Shown: positions 9,251 to 19,764, counted from the stretch's first letter. The stretch is DNA of 64,000 nt from Labrenzia sp. THAF82 (GCF_009363435.1 NZ_CP045354.1:1268501-1332500), one strand, 5' to 3'. The notes: generated from the sequence alone by a model not told the origin. Translations and numbers: made by a program.

Positions 9251-10216
9251 ATGCGACATATGAAGGGCTTGGCAGGTTTCCTTTTGGCGATGGTTATCAT
9301 CGCAACTGCCACACCGTCCGAAGCACAGTTGTTCGGTCGGCGTAATGACGAATCGGCTGTCAGAATCAGTCAACTGGAAGAACGGATCAGGGTTCTGACC
9401 GGCCAGTTGGAACAAATGTCCTTTCAGATGCGGGAATTGCAGGATCAAATCCGCCGCATGCAGGAAGACAACGAATACCGTTTTCAGCAGTTGGAAGGCG
9501 GAACGCCGGGCAAACGCTCGCAATTCATCCCTCAGGGAGCTCCGGGCAGTACTGCCCCGGGGCTCGCCGCAGACGGAACGCCGCGCACAGGCACTTTGGC
9601 AGCCCCGAACGGCAGCGCTGTAACACTGCCGGCTGACGGTTCTGGAGACGGCACCTGGGATCAGTCCGGTGGCTACGAAGGCAACGGACTGTCGACCGAT
9701 GGACCGATTGATCTTTCAGCCCTTGCGAATGGTGGCCTTGATGGTTTGAACGGCCTTGGTGACGACTTGTCGACACCGGGACCCGGTTTGGCGACCGATG
9801 ATGATCAAATAGCTTCGGTGATTGGTAGCGGCGATCCGAATACCGACTACAATCAGGCTTATTCTCTGGCCGTGAACGGTGACTATCGGGGCGCAGAACG
9901 CGGTTTTCGCAATTTTCTTGAGAATTACCCCAACAGCGACCTGACCGCACAGGCACAGTATTGGCTTGGAGAAAGCCTTTTGGCGCAGCAGAACTACCGC
10001 GAAGCAGCCGACGCATTCCTGAAGACTTACACAGATCATCCTGGCAACTCGAAAAGCCCGGACAGTTTGCTGAAGCTTGGTGTATCCCTGCGCGGCCTCG
10101 GCGAAGCTGAAGCTGCTTGTGCAACGTTTTCAGAACTTTTGAACAAATACCCGAACGCCGCTCCGGCGGTTTTGACACAGGCGCGGGATGAGCGCAGCCG
10201 TGCACAATGTTCCTGA
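9251..10216 (+). CDS. cpoB: CpoB/YbgF, Tol-Pal-associated periplasmic TPR protein
   Basis: A 321-residue exported protein. The signal peptide ends near PSEAQ. It is followed by a coiled-coil trimerisation segment (ISQLEERIRVLTGQLEQMSF and on, about residues 36-80), a low-complexity Gly/Asp/Pro linker, and C-terminal TPR repeats (DYNQAYSLAVNGDYRGAERGF, AQYWLGESLLAQQNYREAAD, SLLKLGVSLRGLGEAEAAC). CpoB links Tol-Pal to peptidoglycan synthesis during division. The ATG at 9251 lies five bases after GGAGG, favouring it over ATG 9260. The last 29 bases overlap tilS. Confidence 0.93.
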   Translation: MRHMKGLAGFLLAMVIIATATPSEAQLFGRRNDESAVRISQLEERIRVLTGQLEQMSFQMRELQDQIRRMQEDNEYRFQQLEGGTPGKRSQFIPQGAPGSTAPGLAADGTPRTGTLAAPNGSAVTLPADGSGDGTWDQSGGYEGNGLSTDGPIDLSALANGGLDGLNGLGDDLSTPGPGLATDDDQIASVIGSGDPNTDYNQAYSLAVNGDYRGAERGFRNFLENYPNSDLTAQAQYWLGESLLAQQNYREAADAFLKTYTDHPGNSKSPDSLLKLGVSLRGLGEAEAACATFSELLNKYPNAAPAVLTQARDERSRAQCS

Positions 10217-11576
10217 CGGACCGGTTGAGCCGAAAGGGCTCCCGGTCGAAGATGTCGATCTCCTTTTTTCAAAACTGAATTCTTTTTCAAGCCTTGCACT
10301 TGCAGTATCCGGCGGCGCGGATTCGCTTTGCCTGATGGTGCTGTTCGATGAATGGCGTCAAAGGACCGGTTGGCGCGGATGCGCAGAAGTCCTGATCGTC
10401 GACCACGGACTGCGGGCCGAAGGCGCTGAAGAGGCCTCTTTTGTTGTTCGGGAAGCTGGCAAAAGGGGATTGCCCGCGACTGTGTTGCACTGGGTCGGAC
10501 CCAAACCTCTCGCCAATATTCAGGAAGAGGCACGCGTTGCGCGTTACCGGCTTTTTGCGAAACGTCTTTCTGAGACCGGCGGCCAGGGGCTGTTGCTGGG
10601 TCATCATCTAGACGATCAGGCAGAGACATTTTTGGATCGTTTGACACGAGGCAGCGGTGTTTCAGGATTAAGTGCCATGGCCGCTGACGAGCCGGACGGC
10701 CCCGAAGGTTTGCGGCTCTTGCGACCGTTTTTAGGCGTACGGAAGCTGCAACTGGAAGCCAGCCTCATGGAGCGCGGGTTGAGCTGGTGCTCAGATCCTT
10801 CCAACAAAGATGAAAAATACAAGAGAAGCCGATTGCGGCGCATTTTGGGTTTGTTGGAAGCGGAAGGATTGACGCCGGAACGGATTTTCCAAACCAGTGC
10901 GCATGTTCGCCGCGCACGTCATGCGCTGGAAGTTTCCGTGAAGGAAATCGCGAAACGCCTTCTCGTTGAGCACCCTGCAGGACCGGTCAAGTTGAGTTTG
11001 CCTGCCTATCGCGATCTCGCGGAAGAGTTTCGGCTGCGGCTCTTGGGTGTGGTGCTGGACCGGGTTCGCGGGCAGCGGACCAAACGCCGGTTTTCCAGCG
11101 TTGAAGCGCTTGATAATGGCCTCATGTCAAAGGACGGGTTCCGACAAACCCTGTCTGGGTGTCAGGTTAGAGCGAGTGAACAGACAATCTGGTGTTGGCG
11201 GGAACCCGGTCGAAAAGCCCCTCCGACACTTGCTCCCTTTACGGGGGGTGGGATTTGGGACAATCGATTCCGATACAAAGTGCCGGACGCATGCGAACAT
11301 TCTGACGTTCAAAATCGCCTTTTTCTTGGCCCGCTTTGCGATGCGCCTATCTCCAGAAGTGCGATTATTTGGCCGGAAGGCTGGCCTCGCGAGGTCTTTG
11401 ACTGTTCGCCGGTCATCTGGACAGATGCTGGAATTGCCCTAAATCACGTCGCCAGTGTCAGTTTTGAGCATGACATTTCCGACAGGTGTGAGGATTTGGA
11501 ATTGGAGCGGCTGCCAAATCGGGTTAAATTGCCGGGTAACCATTTCGACGAAGATGCCGAAAACGGGGAAATCTAG
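10188..11576 (+). CDS. tilS: TilS, tRNA(Ile)-lysidine synthetase
   Basis: Modifies C34 of the CAU-anticodon isoleucine tRNA to lysidine using ATP and lysine, so that AUA codons are read. The PP-loop motif is SGGADS at residues 41-46. GHHLDDQAETFLDRLTRGSG is the second characteristic segment, and SDPSNKDEKYKRSRLR is a conserved substrate-loop region. At 462 residues it has the usual N-terminal catalytic domain plus a variable C-terminal domain. The start overlaps cpoB by 29 bases, implying coupling; other starts slightly downstream are possible. Confidence 0.93.
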   Translation: MSAAVHNVPDGPVEPKGLPVEDVDLLFSKLNSFSSLALAVSGGADSLCLMVLFDEWRQRTGWRGCAEVLIVDHGLRAEGAEEASFVVREAGKRGLPATVLHWVGPKPLANIQEEARVARYRLFAKRLSETGGQGLLLGHHLDDQAETFLDRLTRGSGVSGLSAMAADEPDGPEGLRLLRPFLGVRKLQLEASLMERGLSWCSDPSNKDEKYKRSRLRRILGLLEAEGLTPERIFQTSAHVRRARHALEVSVKEIAKRLLVEHPAGPVKLSLPAYRDLAEEFRLRLLGVVLDRVRGQRTKRRFSSVEALDNGLMSKDGFRQTLSGCQVRASEQTIWCWREPGRKAPPTLAPFTGGGIWDNRFRYKVPDACEHSDVQNRLFLGPLCDAPISRSAIIWPEGWPREVFDCSPVIWTDAGIALNHVASVSFEHDISDRCEDLELERLPNRVKLPGNHFDEDAENGEI

Positions 11577-11657
11577 AGTTTTCCCCGCTTGCAACATCTG
11601 ATAGACGTCCTGGCTTAACAAAATAGTCAGTTCATCTGCGCAACTATGGCGCACCGC

Positions 11658-11689
11658 CTTGGCAGAGGGCTTTGGGCGACCTATCTTCG
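11658..11689 (+). promoter_or_regulatory. RpoH (sigma-32)-type promoter for ftsH
   Basis: CTTG at 11658-11661, 18 bases, then CCTATCTTCG at 11680-11689. This fits the alphaproteobacterial heat-shock promoter pattern CTTG-N17/18-CYTATNTnnG. It lies 57 bases before the ftsH ATG. An rpoH gene lies at 40052-40942 in the same window. Confidence 0.65.
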
Positions 11690-11745
11690 CTGGAAGAGAA
11701 ATAACCGCGTGCAGATAAGTCGCGTTGGGCGGTTAAGGGAACACA

Positions 11746-13665
<1,920 letters not shown>

Positions 13666-13694
13666 TCCGTCAGACAGTGATCAAAAGTTGAGAG

Positions 13695-13719
13695 TGCCCG
13701 GCATTGCCGGGCATTTTTC
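13695..13719 (+). terminator. terminator after ftsH
   Basis: TGCCCGGC/GCCGGGCA stem with a 3-nt loop, followed by TTTTTC. Confidence 0.88.
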
Positions 13720-13838
13720 ATTTGGGTGTTTGGAGGACTTGTTAGTGAATAGTAACAATTGCTCACATATTTTGAAACGCAGCCGTTCCTCATTGCGTTA
13801 CAAGGAACGCCAAACAAATAGTCAGACAGGCATGATAG

Positions 13839-15182
13839 ATGCGTAAATTCTTTGGCACCGATGGTATTCGCGGCCAGGCCAATTGTTATCCCATGACCGC
13901 AGAGATGGCCTTGAAAGTCGGCATGGCCGCTGGTCTCGTTTTCAGAAACGGCGGTCATCGGCATCGCGTTGTGATCGGTAAAGACACCCGCCTTTCCGGA
14001 TACATGATCGAATATGCACTTGTTGCCGGATTTACTTCTGTTGGCATGGATGTCTTTCTGCTTGGCCCAATGCCGACCCCATCGGTGGCGATGCTGACGA
14101 GGTCCCTCAGAACAGACCTTGGGGTCATGATTTCTGCCTCGCACAATCCCTTCCAGGACAACGGTATCAAGTTCTTTGGTCCGGACGGCTTCAAGCTGAG
14201 TGATGCAATAGAGAAGGAAATCGAGGCTCTTGTCGAAAGCGACCTGACCTCTCGCCTTGCCGGCATGCGCGATCTTGGCCGGGCCAAACGAATTGACGGC
14301 GCGCAGCAACGCTATATCGAGTTTGCAAAACGCACTTTGCCCAAAGACATGAATCTCGAAGGTCTTCGGGTTGTGATCGATTGTGCAAACGGGGCCGCTT
14401 ACAAAGTGGCGCCGGAGGCTTTGTGGGAGCTGGGTGCGGATGTCATTTCCATGGGTGTTTCGCCGGACGGCTTTAACATCAATCAGGATTGCGGTTCCAC
14501 GTCACCGCAAGCACTTTCGCGCAAAGTTCACGAAGTGCGGGCGGATATCGGTATTGCGCTCGACGGCGATGCGGATCGCGTGATTATTGTCGATGAAACC
14601 GGGACCGTCGTTGATGGCGACCAGCTCATGGCTCTGGTGGCTCAGTCCTGGCAGGCCAACAACCGGCTCTCAGCGCCCGGGATCGTGGCAACCGTCATGT
14701 CCAACCTTGGGCTTGAACGTTACCTTCAAGATCTTGGTTTGGGGCTTGCGCGGACAAAGGTGGGCGATCGTTACGTGGTCGAACACATGCGCGCCAATGG
14801 TTACAATGTCGGCGGAGAGCAATCCGGTCATATCGTCCTTTCCGACTTCGCCACAACAGGGGACGGTCTGATCGCTGCACTGCAAGTGTTGGCCTGTGTC
14901 AAGGACCAGAACAAGCCGGTTTCGGAAGTTTGCCGACGGTTCGAACCAGTGCCTCAGATCCTCAAGAATGTCCGCTACAAAGGTGGCACCCCTCTGGAAC
15001 AAGACCTGGTCAAAACGGCGATTGAGGATGGCGAGGCAAGACTTGGAAATACCGGTCGTCTTGTCATTCGTGCGTCCGGTACAGAGCCCTTGATCAGGGT
15101 GATGGCGGAAGGGGATGATGCTGATCTTGTGAACCAGGTGGTCAATGACATTGCCGGCGTGGTTGCTTCAGCCGCTGCCTGA
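13839..15182 (+). CDS. glmM: GlmM, phosphoglucosamine mutase
   Basis: Converts glucosamine-6-phosphate to glucosamine-1-phosphate for UDP-GlcNAc, peptidoglycan and LPS synthesis. The phosphoserine loop [17 protein letters not shown] places the catalytic Ser at residue 101. The metal loop is [13 protein letters not shown], the sugar-binding loop is GGEQSGHI, and the C-terminal phosphate-binding motif is [12 protein letters not shown]. Length 447 is typical. It follows ftsH, a common arrangement, but with its own 170-base upstream region after a terminator. Confidence 0.97.
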   Translation: MRKFFGTDGIRGQANCYPMTAEMALKVGMAAGLVFRNGGHRHRVVIGKDTRLSGYMIEYALVAGFTSVGMDVFLLGPMPTPSVAMLTRSLRTDLGVMISASHNPFQDNGIKFFGPDGFKLSDAIEKEIEALVESDLTSRLAGMRDLGRAKRIDGAQQRYIEFAKRTLPKDMNLEGLRVVIDCANGAAYKVAPEALWELGADVISMGVSPDGFNINQDCGSTSPQALSRKVHEVRADIGIALDGDADRVIIVDETGTVVDGDQLMALVAQSWQANNRLSAPGIVATVMSNLGLERYLQDLGLGLARTKVGDRYVVEHMRANGYNVGGEQSGHIVLSDFATTGDGLIAALQVLACVKDQNKPVSEVCRRFEPVPQILKNVRYKGGTPLEQDLVKTAIEDGEARLGNTGRLVIRASGTEPLIRVMAEGDDADLVNQVVNDIAGVVASAAA

Positions 15183-15213
15183 AGACTATCTTCACTTAGG
15201 TTTTTGTATTCAG

Positions 15214-15239
15214 GCCGCCCAACTTGGGCGGCTTTTTTT
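15214..15239 (+). terminator. terminator after glmM
   Basis: GCCGCCC/GGGCGGC stem with a 5-nt loop followed by seven T residues. Confidence 0.9.
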
Positions 15240-15402
15240 ATGAGAGTTAATCAGTGCTTTTCTTGTTAAGGTTTCCTTAAGGTAAAAAAACGCGGTTAAA
15301 GAACAGAGTTAAGTCACAATTAATGAATTCCCGTCACTATCCTCAAGAGTTTGATGTGTCCGGCAATGTTGAAGCGGGCGCTCAATGGAAGAGGACTAGG
15401 AC

Positions 15403-16227
15403 ATGGACAATTTCTTCAAGCGTTTGTCTTTGGCCGGATTTGCTGTTGTGCTTTCCTCCGCGGGCTACGCTGCGGATTTGCCAACCCCGGTCATCGAACA
15501 TATTCCCGCAGCGCCAGCACCGGCTGTTGGCGGTTTTTATCTGCGTGGTGATATCGGGTACAAGATCTATGGTGATCCTAAAGGGTCGTTCCAGGAGCCG
15601 GGCGCGACGGACCTTAGATTCACTGGTGAATCCATGGACAACGCTTGGATGATCGGTGTAGGTGCTGGGTATAAATTCAACAAATATCTGCGCGCGGATG
15701 TGACGCTCGATTACGAAACGCCTGCTACCGCAAAAGGTTACGCTGCCTGTGGAGTTTGTACTGGTACGCAATCGAGCGAATATGCGGACATCGACGTTTG
15801 GACAACGATGTTCAACGCGTATATCGATCTTGGTACTTGGAACCGGATTACACCATATGTGGGCGGTGGCATAGGTGCCGCATACGTGCGAACAGACAAT
15901 GCAGTATCCATCAATCCCGGCCAAGCAGACGGTGTGTATCGTGGCACTAACGGCGAATGGAATTTCGCTTGGGCATTGATGGCCGGTGCAGCTTACGCCG
16001 TTAACGACAACTTCTCGATTGATGCTGGTTATCGGTACAAAGATTTGGGAGATGCCCGAACAGTCGTCTATGACGGCGTTCGATCTGGTCAGGGGCGCGT
16101 TCATTGGGAAGACCTAACCGCGCACGAATTCCGTTTGGGTATGCGTTACACCTTCAATAGTGGCGGTGCAGCGCCTACTGCTCCGGTTTACTACGAGCCG
16201 CAAGGACCGATCAGCAGCAATTTCTGA
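15403..16227 (+). CDS. outer-membrane beta-barrel protein (Omp25/Omp31-like)
   Basis: A 274-residue secreted protein with a clear signal peptide (LAGFAVVLSSAGYAAD, cleavage near AYA-AD). The mature part alternates hydrophobic residues as expected for an 8-stranded barrel: GGFYLRGDIGYKIYG, WMIGVGAGYKFNKYLRADVTLDYE, ITPYVGGGIGAAYVR, FSIDAGYRYKDLG. It ends in HEFRLGMRYTF followed by a short tail. This is the porin/OmpW-like superfamily widespread in Rhizobiales. It has its own promoter region and terminator. Its specific function cannot be read from sequence. Confidence 0.85.
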   Translation: MDNFFKRLSLAGFAVVLSSAGYAADLPTPVIEHIPAAPAPAVGGFYLRGDIGYKIYGDPKGSFQEPGATDLRFTGESMDNAWMIGVGAGYKFNKYLRADVTLDYETPATAKGYAACGVCTGTQSSEYADIDVWTTMFNAYIDLGTWNRITPYVGGGIGAAYVRTDNAVSINPGQADGVYRGTNGEWNFAWALMAGAAYAVNDNFSIDAGYRYKDLGDARTVVYDGVRSGQGRVHWEDLTAHEFRLGMRYTFNSGGAAPTAPVYYEPQGPISSNF

Positions 16228-16251
16228 TTGGCACATCAAACTTCGTTCACA

Positions 16252-16278
16252 AAGGCCGGTCACTTGACCGGCCTTTTT
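16252..16278 (+). terminator. terminator after the outer-membrane protein gene
   Basis: AAGGCCGGTCA/TGACCGGCCTT-type stem followed by a T run. Confidence 0.9.
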
Positions 16279-16466
16279 CTATTGCGATCTCCAAATCAAA
16301 GGGGTCGCCCAGTCGACCGTTAACTTTCTCAAGCGAAGCAAAAACTCTGTTCAGGAATTCCCACGCCTCAGATTTTGCCTATCTTCCCGGTGTCAGCAAG
16401 CAAGGGGCGGTTTCATTTGAAATCCATCTTGAAGTGCTCACGCTGCCGCAATGTTCCCATTTTCCG

Positions 16467-16495
16467 TTGACCGGGCGTCAGGAACACCTTATCCC
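16467..16495 (+). promoter_or_regulatory. displaced native serC promoter, now facing into the element
   Basis: TTGACC (16467-16472), 17 bases, TATCCC (16490-16495), then 5 bases to GTGGGCC at 16501. GTGGGCC is the first part of the sequence that forms the serC leader at 26838. The pair is a good housekeeping promoter for the ancestral, uninterrupted serC. It now reads antisense into int. Confidence 0.6.
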
Positions 16496-16496
16496 C

Positions 16497-16535
16497 CTAG
16501 GTGGGCCACCCCTCCCAACGAGGGTAGGTGTTCAT
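16497..16535 (-). other. orphan translation start pointing out of the element across attL
   Basis: On the minus strand, AAAGGAG (16551-16545) precedes an ATG (16535-16533) by nine bases, 20 bases after the int stop. In the integrated state it opens only 12 codons before TAG at 16499-16497, which lies in host DNA beyond attL. In the excised circle this start would face the gene at 26293-26847. If attP has the four-C form of the core, the frame is continuous through MNTYPRWGGV into that gene, giving about 193 residues. Confidence 0.55.
16500..16524 (+). repeat. attL, left copy of the attachment core
   Basis: GGTGGGCCACCCCTCCC then AACGAGGG. The first 17 bases are identical to the right copy at 26838; after one missing C the next eight match again. 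The integrase gene begins its 3' end 32 bases away, as expected for an integrase-adjacent att site. Confidence 0.8.
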
Positions 16536-16555
16536 TTCTATTTTCTCCTTTGAAA

Positions 16556-17560
16556 TCAATTTCTTACCCGCTTCTTTGTTCTCCGTTGTGTCACTGGTGT
16601 GTCAAAGAGTACGTCAGTGACAGTCTTGTCTTCGATTGCATGGGCGTATGTGCGCAAGACTGTTGTTGCGTCTTTCCAACCGCCCATCTCCGCAACAGTC
16701 TTTACGTCGAAGCCGTTACGGAGCATCTCGGTCGCGAAGCCATGACGACAGCAGTGCGGTGTCAGGCGCTCAATGCCAGCCCGCGCCGCGACATTGTTCC
16801 AGGAGCAGCGAACGCTGCCGCGCTCGGCATAGCCGAAGACAGGCTCGTCAGGTTTTCGATTTGACGGGATGCTTTCGAGTGCACAGATGACTTCCTTGTG
16901 GAGATGGGCAACACGGCTCCATGGCGTTGGTTTGAAAAGGTAGAGTGTTGCTCGACCAGATGACAAATCGACATCGGCCCATGTGAGACGACAGGCTTCA
17001 CCAATGCGCGCGGCCGTCGCGAACATGAACATGCAAAGCGCACCGAGGTGAGGAAGGCCGTCTTTAGCGGCTTGACTATGGAACGCACGAACCCACTCCA
17101 CAGTGGCAGGTGTTTTGACCGAAGGGTTTTCAGTGAAGCGTTTGACCGAGATGCGTGTACACCAGCCAAGGCCAGCAGCGTAATTAATCGCCGCCTGAGT
17201 GGGCTTGATGACCTGGCGATTCCAAGTTGGCTCGTTTGCACTCGGATAGATTTTCTTTGCTGCGCGCCGGATCGTTTCACCGTGAATATCTGCCACAGGG
17301 GTATCCTTCCAGTGGTCTGCCAGCCTCAACAGAAAGCGGTCAGACTTTCCAGCGTCGAGATACGCAGTGAAAACCTGCGCCATTGTCAGTCCCGCTCCGG
17401 GGCCATCGAAATGACGTTGCCACGCCCGCGCTTCGACCTCCGTTTTGACCCTTTCCGCGATTTTGCGTTCAGTCGTGCGCGTAGATCCTCGTAGCCGCCG
17501 CCCGTTAACGGTGCCTCGATAGTGCCAGACTTTTCCACGGCGGTAGATTTCGAGGGGCAT
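16556..17560 (-). CDS. int: tyrosine recombinase (integrase) of the element
   Basis: A 334-residue phage-type integrase. The N-terminal part has a SAM-like/AP2-like arm-binding start (IYRRGKVWHYRGTVNGRRLR). The catalytic domain shows the first Arg in TAARIGEACRLTW, the HxxR motif in PHCCRHGF, GGWKD, and the nucleophile Tyr in VLRTYAHA near the C-terminus. It would catalyse exchange between attP and the serC-leader attB. The ATG follows GGAGG ten bases upstream, which supports this start although it lies 175 bases inside the upstream HTH ORF. It is the last gene before attL. Confidence 0.95.
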   Translation of the reverse strand: MPLEIYRRGKVWHYRGTVNGRRLRGSTRTTERKIAERVKTEVEARAWQRHFDGPGAGLTMAQVFTAYLDAGKSDRFLLRLADHWKDTPVADIHGETIRRAAKKIYPSANEPTWNRQVIKPTQAAINYAAGLGWCTRISVKRFTENPSVKTPATVEWVRAFHSQAAKDGLPHLGALCMFMFATAARIGEACRLTWADVDLSSGRATLYLFKPTPWSRVAHLHKEVICALESIPSNRKPDEPVFGYAERGSVRCSWNNVAARAGIERLTPHCCRHGFATEMLRNGFDVKTVAEMGGWKDATTVLRTYAHAIEDKTVTDVLFDTPVTQRRTKKRVRN

Positions 17561-17736
17561 GGGCGTGTTTCCTCCATGATCCGATGAACGTCGCCTTCAC
17601 GTAAAATCAGCCTGTTTCCCAATTGAGAACAAGCCCCAAGACGACGGGCGATTTCGCGGATTGTGCGTTTCGGCACACCCAAATGTTCGGCCAAAGCCTC
17701 AGGCGTTGTGTATTTGGGCAGCAACTCAGATGTCAT
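17386..17736 (-). CDS. small HTH protein, probable excisionase/directionality factor
   Basis: About 116 residues from MTSELLPKY (an ATG 18 bases upstream is also possible). The N-terminal half is a compact helix-turn-helix of the excisionase/AlpA-MerR type: TTPEALAEHLGVPKRTIREIARRLG...NRLILREGDVHRIMEE. The C-terminal tail is strongly basic (KSRKGSKRRSKRGRG). Its start overlaps the portal 3' end, and its last 175 bases overlap int in another frame, which is unusually long. Position next to int supports a role in excision or regulation. The C-terminal extent is less certain than the HTH. Confidence 0.7.
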   Translation of the reverse strand: MTSELLPKYTTPEALAEHLGVPKRTIREIARRLGACSQLGNRLILREGDVHRIMEETRPCPSKSTAVEKSGTIEAPLTGGGYEDLRARLNAKSRKGSKRRSKRGRGNVISMAPERD

Positions 17737-18955
17737 TGTTGCCGCCCGCGTCATCCGCGTCCCTATCCCCCAGCTCAGTCATATTGAGGGGAGACAGAAA
17801 CTCGTTGCCATCTTCGATCTGCGGCATGTTCTCAAGAGTTCGGATCTCGTTGACCGACAGCCAGCCGCCGTTCCGGCCGACGCTATAGGCATCGTAACGA
17901 GCCTTCATGTCGCCGCGCAGCAACCCGGCAAGATCATGTTCGATGAACAGCGTCTTGCGAGCTGTGTCGGTCAGCAGCGTCGCATTCATGGCCTGCTCGA
18001 CACGGCGTGCCATCGGCGCAAGGCAGCGGACGACCAGAGCCCGGCTTTCCTGATCGCTGTTCGAATAGGTGGCGTTGTCGGTAATCCCTGCGACGGTCGG
18101 AGGAACGCCCCAAATACGGCAGATGTCGAGGTTGGTGAGCTTCCTGCTTTCCAAAAACTCGGCATCCTTGGAAGAGAACGAAAACGACTTCCAGTCCGTT
18201 CCGCCATCGAGAACAAGAATTCCACGAGTTGACAGATCCGAATTGACTTTGGATTCGAGTTTGTCCAGCACGCTTTGGCGTTGCTCGGTGCCAATGGTGT
18301 TTGGAAACACCAGTGCTCCTTCGGGCTTGAAGCTTTTGGAGGCCTGGTCGCAGGCCGTGTCCTGCTGCGTCAAGGCGAGATTGAAGGTCTCGCGTGCGAT
18401 CTGGATTGGAGAAAGACCCATGATACCGTCACGGCCAAGGCGGTACCGCAAGTGAAGGACTTCTTCTTGCAGGTAGTATCGAGTACCGCCAGAGGGATAC
18501 GACACTCGATATCTCATCCGGCCGCTTTGCAGCTTCTCGACAGCGACCGTGCAGGGATCGATGGGCGTCAGGCCTACAACTTGGCCACGCTGGTTACGAT
18601 CGAGGATACCGAAAGCATTTCCGGTCACCATAAGCGAAGCAATCAGCGACTCACGGGCTTCGAACGCGGTCAGGGCCGTATTCGACATGTCATGCAGAAC
18701 CGAATGGAGCGGATGTTCCACCGCGCGCTCGCGTCCACCGTCCTGAGTACGGCGGTAAAGGTTCAGCGGCATGGCTGCCAGGTTCTGGCTGACGATTGCG
18801 ATACAGGCGTGTGCGACTGCGATCCCGCTCGCGCGTGCCGGGTCCGTATAGCCTCCGATACCGCTGCGCAGGCCGAACCATTCAGCCAGATATGGGTCGT
18901 TGGATTTAATCGTTGAGCGCTTCTCGCGCCCCAAAAGACGGTCGAAGAAGCTCAT
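17726..18955 (-). CDS. HK97-family phage portal protein
   Basis: A 409-residue portal that forms the dodecameric ring through which DNA enters the head. Recognised by the family pattern: SFFDRLLGREKR start, AIVSQNLAAMPLNLYRR, the GNAFGILDRN region, LTPIDPCTVAVEK, HLRYRLGRDGIMGLSPIQIA, and the C-terminal FGVPPxxx-like segment IWGVPPTVAGITDNATYSN. The start MSFFDRLL forms an ATGA overlap with the protease gene; a longer ORF upstream lies inside the protease gene and is rejected. Length is typical, so the gene appears intact. Confidence 0.93.
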   Translation of the reverse strand: MSFFDRLLGREKRSTIKSNDPYLAEWFGLRSGIGGYTDPARASGIAVAHACIAIVSQNLAAMPLNLYRRTQDGGRERAVEHPLHSVLHDMSNTALTAFEARESLIASLMVTGNAFGILDRNQRGQVVGLTPIDPCTVAVEKLQSGRMRYRVSYPSGGTRYYLQEEVLHLRYRLGRDGIMGLSPIQIARETFNLALTQQDTACDQASKSFKPEGALVFPNTIGTEQRQSVLDKLESKVNSDLSTRGILVLDGGTDWKSFSFSSKDAEFLESRKLTNLDICRIWGVPPTVAGITDNATYSNSDQESRALVVRCLAPMARRVEQAMNATLLTDTARKTLFIEHDLAGLLRGDMKARYDAYSVGRNGGWLSVNEIRTLENMPQIEDGNEFLSPLNMTELGDRDADDAGGNNDI

Positions 18956-19491
18956 TTGGAAATCTCCAGGAGTCGCATGGCCCGGCTTGCATAGGCGAGG
19001 AAGTCTGATGGTTGCACAAATCGATTGCGAGCCTGAACCACGGTCCCGTCGTAAGCAGGCCAAGCCAGAACCACGCTGATTTCGTGCAGATCAACGGTAC
19101 GCAACTCGCGGCGGTCACCTTGCCGACTTTCTTCCAGCATTGTGAAGCCGAATGACATGCCTCCGAGATCACCACGTTCTGCCAGAGCGAGAACATCGCG
19201 TCCGGCTGTGGTGTCGGGGATATCGAGATCGAATGCGAGTCCCCGACTATCTTCCGAAAGGCGCAGGGTTCCAGAGCGTGTGCGCGCGAGGACGCGGCCC
19301 GGATCATGATCGACAAGCGCCAGCACGTCCGATTGAGAACGCAGGGATGATGCGAACGCACCTGGTGCGATAGTCTCCACGAAGCTGCCGTCAATGTTGG
19401 CATCCTCGTTGAAGGTCGCGGCATATCCTTCCAGGCGACGCCCTTTGGTGCGGATCTCTGCCGCAACGGCCCGTTTCTCCAGTTGGGTCAT
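18952..19491 (-). CDS. HK97-family prohead (head maturation) protease
   Basis: A serine protease of 179 residues that cleaves the capsid scaffolding domain during head maturation. Family features are GRRLEGYAATFNEDA near the start, ETIAPGAFASSL, LVDHDPGRVLARTRSGTLRL (catalytic His region), LDIPDTTAGRDVLALAERGD and GGMSFGFTM (catalytic Ser region). ATGA overlaps link it to both the connector and portal genes, so it sits inside a translationally coupled head operon. Confidence 0.93.
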   Translation of the reverse strand: MTQLEKRAVAAEIRTKGRRLEGYAATFNEDANIDGSFVETIAPGAFASSLRSQSDVLALVDHDPGRVLARTRSGTLRLSEDSRGLAFDLDIPDTTAGRDVLALAERGDLGGMSFGFTMLEESRQGDRRELRTVDLHEISVVLAWPAYDGTVVQARNRFVQPSDFLAYASRAMRLLEISK

Positions 19492-19763
19492 ATGCCTTGC
19501 TCCTGATAGGGGGCAATCAGACGATCAACGCCCATCGCAAATTCCCGGCCGACGACTGGGGCCGTTGCTTCCCGGTTCTCATAAAAATGATTGATCAGCA
19601 GGTATTGCGCCTGTTCTACGGAATCGGGCAGGGGATCGGCTGACATGTCGACACCGATTGCAGACAAATGGTCGCTCGCTGCCAAAATAAGGCGCTGGAC
19701 CACAGCATCCTCGTCGCCGGAGTCAAGGCGAAGATAAGCTTTTGCGTCAGCGAGCGAGATCAT
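19488..19763 (-). CDS. head-tail connector, HK97 gp6-like
   Basis: A 91-residue protein beginning MISLADAKAYLRLDSGDEDA, the hallmark of gp6-like connectors, with LPDSVEQAQYLLINHFYENREA and GVDRLIAPYQ at the C-terminus. Such proteins form the ring under the portal that accepts a tail. The ATG lies just after the capsid stop, and the stop overlaps the protease ATG. Its presence without any tail gene is notable: heads would be ready to accept a tail supplied by another phage. Confidence 0.88.
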   Translation of the reverse strand: MISLADAKAYLRLDSGDEDAVVQRLILAASDHLSAIGVDMSADPLPDSVEQAQYLLINHFYENREATAPVVGREFAMGVDRLIAPYQEQGI

Positions 19764-19764
19764 C

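Noticed and set aside
16451..16864. Plus-strand ORF of 137 codons over attL and the 3' end of int
   Set aside because: It is antisense to int and crosses the attachment site; its composition follows the int frame.
18955..19063. Longer upstream start for the portal gene (36 extra residues)
   Set aside because: The extension lies inside the protease coding region, is unlike portal proteins, and the MSFFDRLL start gives the normal ATGA overlap.
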